Below, piece after piece: positions 16,079 to 24,083 of a stretch of 64,000 bases of DNA (position 1 is its first letter; the number at the start of each line of letters is the position of its first letter). The position numbers and the translations under genes are program-made. The stretch is from contig JAZRIF010000212.1 in assembly GCA_045645165.1 (NCBI GenBank), positions 26,496-90,495 of the forward strand. Direction: 5' to 3'. This stretch comes from CAMEON01 sp045645165. GTDB lineage: Bacteria; Bacillota; Clostridia; Oscillospirales; CAG-272. The notes under the pieces are model-generated. The model was not told the origin of the DNA. It did not search any database and saw nothing but the letters and a program-made list of their open reading frames with translations.

Positions 16079-17707
16079 TTAGGAAAGATTTTCGGATGGC
16101 GACATTTCCTGACCAACGGATTCCACAGGCAACTCAAACCAGAAGGTGGATCCGCTTCCCTCCTTGCTCTCTACACCATAGGTCGTGTGGTGCGCTTCCA
16201 GGATCTGCTTGACAATGGAGAGTCCCAACCCCGTGCCGATCATGGCACGGCGATGCACTTTATCAATCTTGTAATATCGATCCCAGATCAGAGGAATCTG
16301 TTCGGGGGGAATTCCTACACCGCTATCGATAACCGAAACACGAACGCGGTTCCCGTTCCCCGTCAAGGCCTGCGTCACCCGAACCAGCTTATCCTCGCCC
16401 GTATAGTTGATAGCGTTGTTGATGAGGTTGTAGATGACCTGCAAGAGCATGGTACGGTCAGCCTGCACGTCCACTGCGACATCCGCCTCATACTCAATGC
16501 GGTATCCGTCCTTTTGAGTCAACTTCTCATAGCGAAACATGGTGGATTCGATCAGCTCGGTAAGGTTGATTGTTTCCGTATTCAAAACCCGTGTACCTGC
16601 CTGCAATTTGGACAGATCCAGCAGGTCGTTGACCAATTGGGACAGTCGTTCGGTCTCGTCAATAATCACCTGAACATTTTCCGGCGTATTCTCACCGGGA
16701 AGATCCCGCATGACCTCGCTATACCCCACGATCATGGTCAACGGTGTACGGAGATCGTGAGAAATATTGGCGATCAGTTCCTTCTGCAGTTTATCGTTTT
16801 GCGATAGCTGTTCGGACGCATTGGTTAACGATTCCGACAGTTCTGCCGCTTCGCGGTATCCGCTGACACGGAAATCCGCATCATAGCTTCCCTGCGCCAA
16901 CCGTTTGGCTGCTCGGTTCATTTTCTTGATAGGCTCGGATATATTATGGGATATCAGGATCGCCAGAATGAGCGCTCCCCACAGGAGAATGAATGCGATC
17001 ATCCAGAACTGAGTCTTCAGCGTTTCAACCGTCGCATTCAGGGGCTCCATCTCGGAATTCAGCATAAGAATATACGTCTCGCCCATGTTCCCGGTAAAAA
17101 TACGGACGTGAAGCATATCCACGCTCTTTTCCAAAGACGAGGTCCACAGCATATCCCGAAAGGTTTCTTTATTTCCGGGAGGATAATCGTGCTCATCCCA
17201 GTTGTCCATAGCATCAGGATGGGTATAGAACAGAGCATCCGGGGACACGCGCTTGGTGTACAGACCGCCGTTATGCACAGCCTCATTATACAAATACGTC
17301 AGATAGCGATCCGAAATGCGGTGGATCAAACAATCATTGGAGACGTCCGCGCTGACGATCTGTTTGGCTTTCGGGCCATCCACTCGGAAAACACGGATGC
17401 ACAAAAGATAGGCTCTTGCGCAATCGTTTACCGTTTTTTCCAGTTCGGAAGGATGATGCTGTACGGCATCGGTAATGGCCGTGTCCGTAAGCTCCATCTC
17501 CTTGTGCTTGCTCTGACTATAGAAATAATTGAGCAATCCGATCTGCATAACCCACACAACGGCCAGAATGAACAGAGTAAATAACGCAAGGTAGGCAAAC
17601 AATTTCCAGGAAATGCTGATACGCCCCCCAATGCCGTTATGGCGTCGGGGGGAGTTATGTGGATTTCCTTGTTTTTCGCGGTTTCCCGTTGTTTTATCCG
17701 GTGTCAT
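16079..17707 (-). CDS. Membrane sensor histidine kinase
   Basis: The 542-residue kinase has a transmembrane helix at about residues 34-59, an extracytoplasmic domain of about 175 residues, a second helix (about 235-255), a HAMP linker (ISEPIKKMNRAAKRLAQGSY), the phosphoacceptor His 317 in NISHDLRTPLTMIVGYSEVM, and the ATP-binding domain with INNAINYT, DSGVGIPPEQ and GTGLGLSIVKQIL. It starts five bases after the response regulator stop, so the two are cotranscribed and form a two-component pair. The start at ATG 17707 is preferred to a TTG at 17716 because of SD spacing. The signal is likely an envelope cue, given the HtrA neighbour. Confidence 0.95.
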   Translation of the reverse strand: MTPDKTTGNREKQGNPHNSPRRHNGIGGRISISWKLFAYLALFTLFILAVVWVMQIGLLNYFYSQSKHKEMELTDTAITDAVQHHPSELEKTVNDCARAYLLCIRVFRVDGPKAKQIVSADVSNDCLIHRISDRYLTYLYNEAVHNGGLYTKRVSPDALFYTHPDAMDNWDEHDYPPGNKETFRDMLWTSSLEKSVDMLHVRIFTGNMGETYILMLNSEMEPLNATVETLKTQFWMIAFILLWGALILAILISHNISEPIKKMNRAAKRLAQGSYDADFRVSGYREAAELSESLTNASEQLSQNDKLQKELIANISHDLRTPLTMIVGYSEVMRDLPGENTPENVQVIIDETERLSQLVNDLLDLSKLQAGTRVLNTETINLTELIESTMFRYEKLTQKDGYRIEYEADVAVDVQADRTMLLQVIYNLINNAINYTGEDKLVRVTQALTGNGNRVRVSVIDSGVGIPPEQIPLIWDRYYKIDKVHRRAMIGTGLGLSIVKQILEAHHTTYGVESKEGSGSTFWFELPVESVGQEMSPSENLS

Positions 17708-17712
17708 CCCGA

Positions 17713-18408
17713 TCAATTCCCTTCAAAACGATAGCCTACTCCGCGCAGAGTAACGATGTATTTCGCATACGGACCGAGGCTTTTACGAAGCAGCTTGATA
17801 TGCGTATCCAAGGTTCGGGCATCGCCAAAGAAATCATAGCCCCAAACCTCGCTGATGAGTTTTTCACGGGAAAGAGCGATGTTCCGATTAGCCAGCATAT
17901 AGAAGAACAGATCGTACTCCTTGGGAGACATGTCCACCCGTTCTCCGTCTACGTAAACAATACGGGCCGTTACATCGGCGCGCAAGCCGCCCCCATCCAA
18001 CTCAATGACCTGGTTGGGAATCGTATTACCTATCGTATTGACAGGACGGTTCACACGTTTCATAACCGCGTCCACCCGCAGCATGAGTTCTTTGGGAGAG
18101 AACGGTTTCACAACATAGTCGTCTATGCCGAGCTCAAAACCGTTGATCTTATCGTACTCCTCTCCTCGAGCCGAAAGCATGATAATGGGAGTCTGTGTGA
18201 TCTTTCGGATCTCGCGGCAGGCGGAAAAACCGTCCAGCTCGGGCATCATGATATCCATGATGATCAAATCATAGGTATTCTTTCGGCAAAGCACGACGGC
18301 CTCCATGCCATCTCCTGCTTCGGTGACGGTATGGCCTTCAAATTCTGCATACTTTCGGATGATGGCGCGGATGCGGCTTTCATCATCCACAACAAGAACA
18401 TGATACAT
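17713..18408 (-). CDS. OmpR-family response regulator
   Basis: The 231-residue protein has a receiver domain with the acidic pair DD at 8-9, phosphoacceptor Asp 52 (IIMDIMMPELDG) and the conserved Lys in VVKPFSP, then a winged-helix DNA-binding domain (ELDGGGLRADVTARIVYVDG and VWGYDFFGDARTLDTHIKLL). ATG 18408 was chosen because AAAGG precedes it and the usual YHVLVVDDE opening follows. It lies 35 bases after htrA and five before the histidine kinase gene. The direct repeats upstream of htrA are candidate binding sites, which would make the operon autoregulated. Confidence 0.95.
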   Translation of the reverse strand: MYHVLVVDDESRIRAIIRKYAEFEGHTVTEAGDGMEAVVLCRKNTYDLIIMDIMMPELDGFSACREIRKITQTPIIMLSARGEEYDKINGFELGIDDYVVKPFSPKELMLRVDAVMKRVNRPVNTIGNTIPNQVIELDGGGLRADVTARIVYVDGERVDMSPKEYDLFFYMLANRNIALSREKLISEVWGYDFFGDARTLDTHIKLLRKSLGPYAKYIVTLRGVGYRFEGN

Positions 18409-18443
18409 ATTTTCGCCTTTCTTCTGTGGTATTCGGACGTTCA

Positions 18444-19991
18444 CTATGCCTTTTGTATTGTCTCGGGAACATATTCGGTAATGGACACCGCCAAAACAAT
18501 CATCTTTCGATTGCGGATGACTGTCAGTTCAAGCGTATCTCCTACGCGTTTTTTTCGGATCACGGCGTTCAGTTCAGCAACACTTTCGATCTCCTCACCG
18601 TCCGCAGAGATGATGCGATCGCCGTATGCAACGGTGGCGTGGTCACGGTCGTATACGTACACGCCTGTGCTGGTGGAATTGAAGTAGTATACCGCTGTTT
18701 GATAATTCGTGACATCCACCACTTCAAAATCCAGTGCAGGACGGCCGCGAACGTATCCGTTATGGATCAGCTCCAGAATGATCTCATAGGCAGTATCCAC
18801 GGGAACGGCAAACCCCAAACCTTCGATCTCCTCGGAGGAGATTTTGGCGTTGACAACACCAACCAATTCACCTGCCAGATTGAAGAGACCGCCGCCCGAA
18901 TTACCGGGATTGATGGGAGCAGATATCTGGAGCAGGATCATGTTATTCCCGCTGACCGTGATCTGCCGTGCCGTCGCGGAAATCATGCCTTCCGTTACAG
19001 TCCCGCCAAGAGATCCCAAGGGATTTCCGATCGCGAGGATATCTTCTCCTACTACCAAGTCGAAGCTGGAGCCCAACGTAGCCACGGTCAACACGTAAGA
19101 ACCAGGATCAATGCGCAACACGGCAATATCGGTCTGTTCATCCGTTCCCACCAAGGTTGCGGGGAATTCGGTACCATCGTTGAGGCGAACCGTAATGGTA
19201 TTGGCCCCCTCGATAACGTGATTATTGGTGACTACGTACCCCTCACCGGAAATAATCACGCCGCTACCGGCGCCGCTGGAGACATACTGTCCCAAAATGC
19301 CGGATTGTACGACTGTTTCAGTTGTGATCTCCACAACAGAGGCCGCGACACGGTTGACGGCGGTTGCAACCGAAAGAACGTCTTTTCCGGCCGAGGTCAA
19401 TACCTGGCCGTTTTCATCAAAGGCAATGTCTGCCTTGCCGTCTCCGTTGGCATCCTCGCGCTCAGGCGGGAGTTTCACGATGGAATCCACCGCAGGCACG
19501 GTTTCAGCGCCCATATTGAAATTATCGTTCACGTCCCCCATACTTCCACCGGGGACACTGGGAGTCAAGGAGCCGTTTCCGTTCTCTTCCGTTTCATCCG
19601 AAATGATCAGGCCGCCCGACGTTTCTATGTTCGGTGCAGTATCGCTGTTCTCGGCAGGAACACCATCTCCGTCGTTCGGATTCAAGATGCGAACTGCCAT
19701 CCAGGCACCGACCAAACATCCTCCTGCGATCACGAAGGCTACAAGAACCGTCAACACGGCAATGAACGCTCCGCGATAACTACGACCGGTAGCCTCGCTC
19801 GTTCCTGTAGTGGGATTATAAATAAAGCCGTGACTTCCGTCCGGATTGGTATAGCCTTGCCCATCCGGCTCTCGGTTTGGCTGAGCGGTGTAGTGACTTT
19901 CCGCCGTACGATGCGTATCCTGACGGGCTTCAGAACTCTGATCAGAACTCTGATTGGACGTGTTTTCTTTCATAGGATCGTATTCATTCAT
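18444..19991 (-). CDS. HtrA/DegP-type trypsin-like serine protease
   Basis: The 515-residue protein has a long polar N-terminus, one membrane helix at about residues 74-103, and an extracytoplasmic protease domain with the catalytic triad His 258 (TNNHVIEGA), Asp 288 (QTDIAVLRID) and Ser 365 (INPGNSGGGLF), then one PDZ domain. Between helix and protease lies a segment DANGDGKADIAFDENG that looks like an EF-hand or dockerin-type calcium loop, unusual for HtrA. The protease degrades or folds misfolded envelope proteins. It leads the htrA-regulator-kinase operon. ATG 19991 is chosen over 20012 because AAGGGGG precedes it. Confidence 0.95.
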   Translation of the reverse strand: MNEYDPMKENTSNQSSDQSSEARQDTHRTAESHYTAQPNREPDGQGYTNPDGSHGFIYNPTTGTSEATGRSYRGAFIAVLTVLVAFVIAGGCLVGAWMAVRILNPNDGDGVPAENSDTAPNIETSGGLIISDETEENGNGSLTPSVPGGSMGDVNDNFNMGAETVPAVDSIVKLPPEREDANGDGKADIAFDENGQVLTSAGKDVLSVATAVNRVAASVVEITTETVVQSGILGQYVSSGAGSGVIISGEGYVVTNNHVIEGANTITVRLNDGTEFPATLVGTDEQTDIAVLRIDPGSYVLTVATLGSSFDLVVGEDILAIGNPLGSLGGTVTEGMISATARQITVSGNNMILLQISAPINPGNSGGGLFNLAGELVGVVNAKISSEEIEGLGFAVPVDTAYEIILELIHNGYVRGRPALDFEVVDVTNYQTAVYYFNSTSTGVYVYDRDHATVAYGDRIISADGEEIESVAELNAVIRKKRVGDTLELTVIRNRKMIVLAVSITEYVPETIQKA

Positions 19992-20059
19992 GAAAGATAA
20001 CCCCCTTTTCATTTCGATCTCAATCTCACAGCTCCTAAGATGCTGCTCTTATGCGTCTC

Positions 20060-20124
20060 ATTATACCCCTCGAATGTGAAGATTTTTTGAAATTTGCGAA
20101 AGTTTGACTTGAAAAAACTTGAAA
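20060..20124 (-). promoter_or_regulatory. htrA operon promoter with upstream direct repeats
   Basis: A perfect TATAAT on the minus strand (20060-20065) lacks a good -35. Upstream of it two direct TTTCAAG repeats spaced ten bases apart (20108-20124) and a third related TTTCGCAAA sit where an OmpR-family activator would bind. This pattern suggests activation by the response regulator of the same operon. Confidence 0.5.
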
Positions 20125-20245
20125 GATTCTATTTTTCTGTGATAACACTCCCGTTTCCACGTATTCCCACACAAAAAAGAACCCCGCCTCACTCAAACTA
20201 ACGAATAAAGCGCGCATACGCTCAACACGCGAAAGGAATTCGATT

Positions 20246-20476
20246 ATGATACAAAAATTCATTCAAACGGACCTGCTAATGCCGGAGGCCTATCCCGATC
20301 CGATTCAAGAAGCCAAGAGAGCGGCCATATCTGCTCGGCTTGCCGATAATGCGTTAGCCGGAGATATGCCCGCCTCCCGATTATTTTCTAATTTGCCTGC
20401 CGCCATTGAACGGGACGTATGGCAGGAAGTCCTTCGGGAACGCAAAGAAATGTCCGGCCATTCACAGCAAGAATAA
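20246..20476 (+). CDS. Small hypothetical protein, 76 residues
   Basis: A short plus-strand ORF begins with ATG 20246 after GAAAGGAATTCG, a fair ribosome binding site. It encodes a soluble, charged, mostly helical protein (EAKRAAISARLADNALAGDM, IERDVWQEVLRERKE). There is no signal peptide, cysteine or known motif. Its stop codon directly abuts the stop codon of the convergent VanY gene with no gap. I do not recognise it. The reading frame and the ribosome binding site are the only support. Confidence 0.5.
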   Translation: MIQKFIQTDLLMPEAYPDPIQEAKRAAISARLADNALAGDMPASRLFSNLPAAIERDVWQEVLRERKEMSGHSQQE

Positions 20477-21199
20477 TCAATCCAGATACTCTTCCAGAGT
20501 CATTCCCTTCTCATGCATCGCAGTCGCGGCCTTTACACCGACAAACCGATAGTGCCAGGGCTCGTAGGAGTATCCGGTTACGTCTGTTTTTCCCTTTGGA
20601 TAGCGAAGAACAAACCCAAAGCAGTGAGCATTTTCCACAAGCCAAGTATAGGCAGGGTTCTGCGCAAAGCTTTCGTTCAACTCCGCGTTATGGAGACTGA
20701 TAAGATCCACGCACAGTCCCGTCTGATGCTCGCTCTCACCGGGACGTGCCGAGTAACTCAACACCTCGGCTTCGCATTGCGCCTGTGTCCAATCGGGATG
20801 GGCGGCCATTTCGTTTCCGAGGTAGGTATTGAACAGGATCTGCTGGTACTCGTAGGAGCGATAGCCGCTGGTGATCACGATATCCTCATAGCCGAGCGCA
20901 TGAAGCTCACGTACAAGGGCTTCCGCAGCCAGTGCCACCGTGGATTCCAGCTGTATTTCTTTTCCGTACAGGGTCAGGTCGGTTCGGATATAATCCAAAG
21001 AGTCGGGCGCATAGCTACTATCCAATGGGTTTTGCTTATTCGCCAATTTGAGGTAAGCTTTATCCGATACCATAATGGCAGCCTCGTATTCATTCATGTC
21101 GATTTGGTAATCGTAGTTGGGGAGACCGTGGCCACACGAGGAAAGCAACGCAGTAAGTGCAACGGCGGCAACGGTAATTCTGACGGGTCTTCTAAACAT
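20477..21199 (-). CDS. VanY-type D-alanyl-D-alanine carboxypeptidase (M15B) lipoprotein
   Basis: The 240-residue protein has a signal with lipobox (AVALTALLSSC), so it is a membrane-anchored exported lipoprotein. The M15 zinc peptidase motifs are seen: VITSGYRSYEYQQILF, SARPGESEHQTGLCVDL (His and Asp ligands) and EPWHYRFVG (catalytic Glu region and last His). It removes the terminal D-Ala from peptidoglycan precursors or acts on peptidoglycan. ATG 21199 has GGAG upstream; the longer version would begin with TTG. It follows mnmM by 20 bases, in the operon that starts at 23376. Confidence 0.9.
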   Translation of the reverse strand: MFRRPVRITVAAVALTALLSSCGHGLPNYDYQIDMNEYEAAIMVSDKAYLKLANKQNPLDSSYAPDSLDYIRTDLTLYGKEIQLESTVALAAEALVRELHALGYEDIVITSGYRSYEYQQILFNTYLGNEMAAHPDWTQAQCEAEVLSYSARPGESEHQTGLCVDLISLHNAELNESFAQNPAYTWLVENAHCFGFVLRYPKGKTDVTGYSYEPWHYRFVGVKAATAMHEKGMTLEEYLD

Positions 21200-21219
21200 G
21201 GCAAACTCCTTCAAAATAG

Positions 21220-21774
21220 TTACGGTTTGGTTTCCACCACAATAAAGAAGGGAGATGTGGGAGAATTCACGATCTTAACAAGGGTGGCGCAAACACGGTG
21301 GCGGGAAATCCCTGCAAGATAATCCAAAATCATCTGCCCCTCGGCGTCCCCCTCTTTATGACCGGGATAAACTGCGATGTTCAGGATGGCGTCTCTGTCC
21401 ATGAGGGTGATAGCATCGCGGATGGCGGGGAGGGTGGTTTCCCGCAGGGTAGTGATGGACTTATCTCCGCCGGGAAGCCAACCGAGATTGAACATCCCCG
21501 CCTTGAAGGGCACGTCCACATATTTCTTTACGTTGGAATGGGAATCCAAGATCAGCTGATAGTTGTCGGGACAGCCTGCGCGCACCAGATGCTCCTGTGT
21601 GGAGGCCAAAGCCTGCTCTTGGATATCGAAGGCGTACACGAAGCCTTCGGGGCCTACGGTCTTGGAGAGAAATTCGGTATCGTGACCGTTACCCATGGTG
21701 AAATCCACCGCCACGTCACCGGGACGGAGGTGCTTGAGGATAAAGTATTTGTGAAGTTCGAGTAGGTCGATCAT
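21220..21774 (-). CDS. mnmM: tRNA mnm5s2U34-type methyltransferase MnmM (YtqB family)
   Basis: The 184-residue class I methylase has the family pattern HKYFILKHLRPGDVAVDFTMGNGHDTEFL at its N-terminus, then VYAFDIQEQALAST and LGWLPGGDKSITT (the catalytic loop) and NIAVYPGHKEGDAEG. These match YtqB of Bacillus subtilis, reported to methylate nm5s2U34 of tRNA to mnm5s2U34. It lies in the operon between the DMT permease and VanY, with gaps of about 20 bases on each side. The MnmC/MnmA partners are not in the window. Confidence 0.88.
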   Translation of the reverse strand: MIDLLELHKYFILKHLRPGDVAVDFTMGNGHDTEFLSKTVGPEGFVYAFDIQEQALASTQEHLVRAGCPDNYQLILDSHSNVKKYVDVPFKAGMFNLGWLPGGDKSITTLRETTLPAIRDAITLMDRDAILNIAVYPGHKEGDAEGQMILDYLAGISRHRVCATLVKIVNSPTSPFFIVVETKP

Positions 21775-21792
21775 AAAAACTCCTTGTTTTTT

Positions 21793-22656
21793 TCAGAGAT
21801 TAAGCAGGATCACCGACGCCACGCCCACACCGAAGCCTACCCACTGCACCGCGGTGAATTTCTCTCGGCGTACCAAGAGCGCATAGGGGACGATGAGGAT
21901 GATCTCTCCCGCCGAAAGGACGGGAAACATAACCGAGGCGGGGATGAATTGATTGAGGTAGATGGCGAGGTAATTGACCGCGCCGTTGAAGAGTCCGCAG
22001 AAAAGAGACAGGGGCGCACCCACACGAAGGGTGGCCTTGAGGTCTGTTTCTTTCGTGAGAAAGGAAGCGGTGATGAGTACCGCCGAGGAAAGCCCCAGAG
22101 CCACGATCATGTAGAGGTTCTGGTTGACGTCAGCGCCCAGAAAGTGGGGGGTGAGCTTTTGCACGGTGGAACACATACCGTTGCCGATGAAGCCCAGAAG
22201 AACGAAGATCACCCACTTTGCGGTGATCTTTTCCTTGGGAGCGTCGGGAGCGGTCTTTCGGTAGTTGGTCAGCCACAGGGACAGCACCAAAAGCACCATA
22301 CCCACCAGCATAGGAACACCGATGGGCTCCCGCAGAACGATGAGACCCGCAAAAGCAGGCACCAGCAAAGAGTAGGAGGTGATGAGCGTGGTTTTCGCCA
22401 AGGATCCGCATTTGATCGCCAGTACCACGAACACCGTGGCGGCAGCGTAGGACAAGCCGAAGGCGATAGCGGGAATGATCAATTCATTCGACCATACCCA
22501 ATTGCGGTTGACCGCCATGAAAAAGCACATGGCAAAAAAGGAGATCATCCCGCTGAAGAAGAACACACCGGAGTCTCTCTTGGCGTTGTAGCGGTCTTGG
22601 CAGACCTTCTGGAAGATGATGAACAGGGCGGTCAGAAACAGGAGAAAATAATTCAT
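21793..22656 (-). CDS. DMT/EamA-superfamily permease
   Basis: The 287-residue protein has about ten hydrophobic helices arranged in two halves, with ARG-poor termini typical of the EamA drug/metabolite transporter fold (for example LGLSYAAATVFVVLAIKCGS and LVVPAFAGLIVLREPIG). The substrate cannot be read from sequence. It lies 18 bases after the DUF6062 gene and 18 before mnmM, so it is in the same operon. Confidence 0.85.
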   Translation of the reverse strand: MNYFLLFLTALFIIFQKVCQDRYNAKRDSGVFFFSGMISFFAMCFFMAVNRNWVWSNELIIPAIAFGLSYAAATVFVVLAIKCGSLAKTTLITSYSLLVPAFAGLIVLREPIGVPMLVGMVLLVLSLWLTNYRKTAPDAPKEKITAKWVIFVLLGFIGNGMCSTVQKLTPHFLGADVNQNLYMIVALGLSSAVLITASFLTKETDLKATLRVGAPLSLFCGLFNGAVNYLAIYLNQFIPASVMFPVLSAGEIILIVPYALLVRREKFTAVQWVGFGVGVASVILLNL

Positions 22657-22674
22657 GTGACGCTTCCCTGCTCC

Positions 22675-23376
22675 TTACTTATTATGGATATCCGAACGGA
22701 TAAACTTAATGGCACGCTCCACGGCGTCTTTGGAGTTGTACCAGGGCTCCTGGTCGTAGCGGTAATCGAATTTCTTGCAGAACCAGCTGACGTCGTCGGT
22801 AAGAGTGGTCATGTAATCGTTCACGACCTTGCCCACTTCCCCCGAAAATTGCGCCAGCTTTTTCTTATTCAGACGCTTCTGGCCGTATTCCAGAAGCTTT
22901 TTGTAGTGAGGAATGCAGAAATAGGGCTGAGCGCGGAGCTTGGGGCCGAAATCCTCGTCGGCATCCCACAGGAAGACCACACACTCGGCCATATGCTCAA
23001 AGTGATACTGAATGCGCTTGCATACGTAGCAGGACTGCTCCAGCTCGCCGATGCGCTTGATGGGCTTGCTTCCGGGGGCGCCGAAGAGACCGCCGTCCTT
23101 GATGTCGTTTTGCAATTCCTTGAGGTGGCTCTCCAGGGTCAGCGCCATGCCCAAACGGTTCTTACGCACGAACATGAGGTCGTAGTGCAGACGGCAAAAT
23201 CCCTGCTCGTTGGTCTTGATGCGAACGTCAGGCTCCATCATGGAGGCGCCGAGGATCAGATCCAATTCGTTTTCTTCGAGTTTGCGGTAGATGGCGCACA
23301 TGGGACAGCCACAGGATGGATCATCACGGGAGGCCTCAAAGGCCTCATTTACGGGTATGGTATAGATCTGTTCCAT
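22675..23376 (-). CDS. DUF6062 family protein
   Basis: The 233-residue soluble protein carries two clusters of Cys/His: CGCPMC (residues 22-27) with FCRLHYD, and CYVCKRI with FCIPHYKK. These could bind metal such as zinc or an Fe-S cluster. The pattern matches the DUF6062 family of Clostridia, whose function is unknown. ATG 23376 was chosen because GGAGG stands five bases upstream; a TTG-like start at 23445 lacks one. It is the first gene of the four-gene operon with the DMT permease, MnmM and VanY, with its own strong promoter. Confidence 0.8.
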   Translation of the reverse strand: MEQIYTIPVNEAFEASRDDPSCGCPMCAIYRKLEENELDLILGASMMEPDVRIKTNEQGFCRLHYDLMFVRKNRLGMALTLESHLKELQNDIKDGGLFGAPGSKPIKRIGELEQSCYVCKRIQYHFEHMAECVVFLWDADEDFGPKLRAQPYFCIPHYKKLLEYGQKRLNKKKLAQFSGEVGKVVNDYMTTLTDDVSWFCKKFDYRYDQEPWYNSKDAVERAIKFIRSDIHNK

Positions 23377-23435
23377 GGGAACCTCCGATTTTTTCAATTT
23401 CCTCTTGATTTTTGGCAAAAAATCATGTATACTAT

Positions 23436-23464
23436 ATAATACCATAGATTGGCGTAGATTGCAA
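23436..23464 (-). promoter_or_regulatory. sigma-A promoter for the DUF6062-DMT-mnmM-vanY operon
   Basis: On the minus strand TTGCAA (23459-23464), a 17-base spacer and TATTAT (23436-23441). The -35 is self-complementary, so it could also serve the divergent gene at 23530. Confidence 0.75.
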
Positions 23465-23529
23465 GAGGTTGTGAAGAAATTTTATCAGCCTGCATCTTCA
23501 TGAATATTTATCCCAAAGGAGGCCGTTAT

Positions 23530-24048
23530 ATGACCCAGTATACCTTGGATGAATACGCCGCTTTCCTGACAAAAACCTTTGCTCCCCGTTTCCCGCGTGA
23601 CAACCGTCCTCGTGCTGTCACGGACACCACCGAAAAAGGAGAGGATGTGCTGGAGTTCATCCTGCCCCACCCCGCCGACGGGCGGTTCTCGGCATCCCTG
23701 ACGGTCAGCACCGCCCGCGGATACGTGACCACCTGTGCCTTGCGGTTCGGGCAGGCTGAGGTCGCCTCCGCCCTGTCCCCCGAGGATGCCCCGGCCGCCA
23801 TCAAGGAGATCATTGATGACCGCATCATAGCCATCGTACGCTACAAGAATCAAGAAGCCTACGACAACAGCCGCAAGGCGCCCAGCCCCTCGGAATGGCT
23901 CTACCAGATCCCCGACGACGAGGCCGAACTGAACCGTATGCTGGAAAGACTCCAAAGACCCGCAGGCTTCATGGAAAAGCTTGGCGGCACGTACATAGGC
24001 GTTTTCGAGCTCTACCGCTGGAGCGGCAGCCAAACCATAGCGCGATAA
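23530..24048 (+). CDS. Hypothetical cytoplasmic protein, 172 residues
   Basis: ATG 23530 is preceded by AAAGGAGG at a good distance; ATG 23500 lacks one. The protein is soluble, without cysteine motifs or membrane helices. It shows an alpha/beta pattern (EDVLEFILPHPADGRFSASL) and a helix (DEAELNRMLERLQRPAGF). I do not recognise a family. It is the first gene of the plus-strand half and its stop lies 36 bases before the GH99-like lipoprotein. Whether the two are co-transcribed is uncertain. Confidence 0.6.
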   Translation: MTQYTLDEYAAFLTKTFAPRFPRDNRPRAVTDTTEKGEDVLEFILPHPADGRFSASLTVSTARGYVTTCALRFGQAEVASALSPEDAPAAIKEIIDDRIIAIVRYKNQEAYDNSRKAPSPSEWLYQIPDDEAELNRMLERLQRPAGFMEKLGGTYIGVFELYRWSGSQTIAR

Positions 24049-24083
24049 AACCACCAACGAAACACACGGAAAGGAAATATGTT

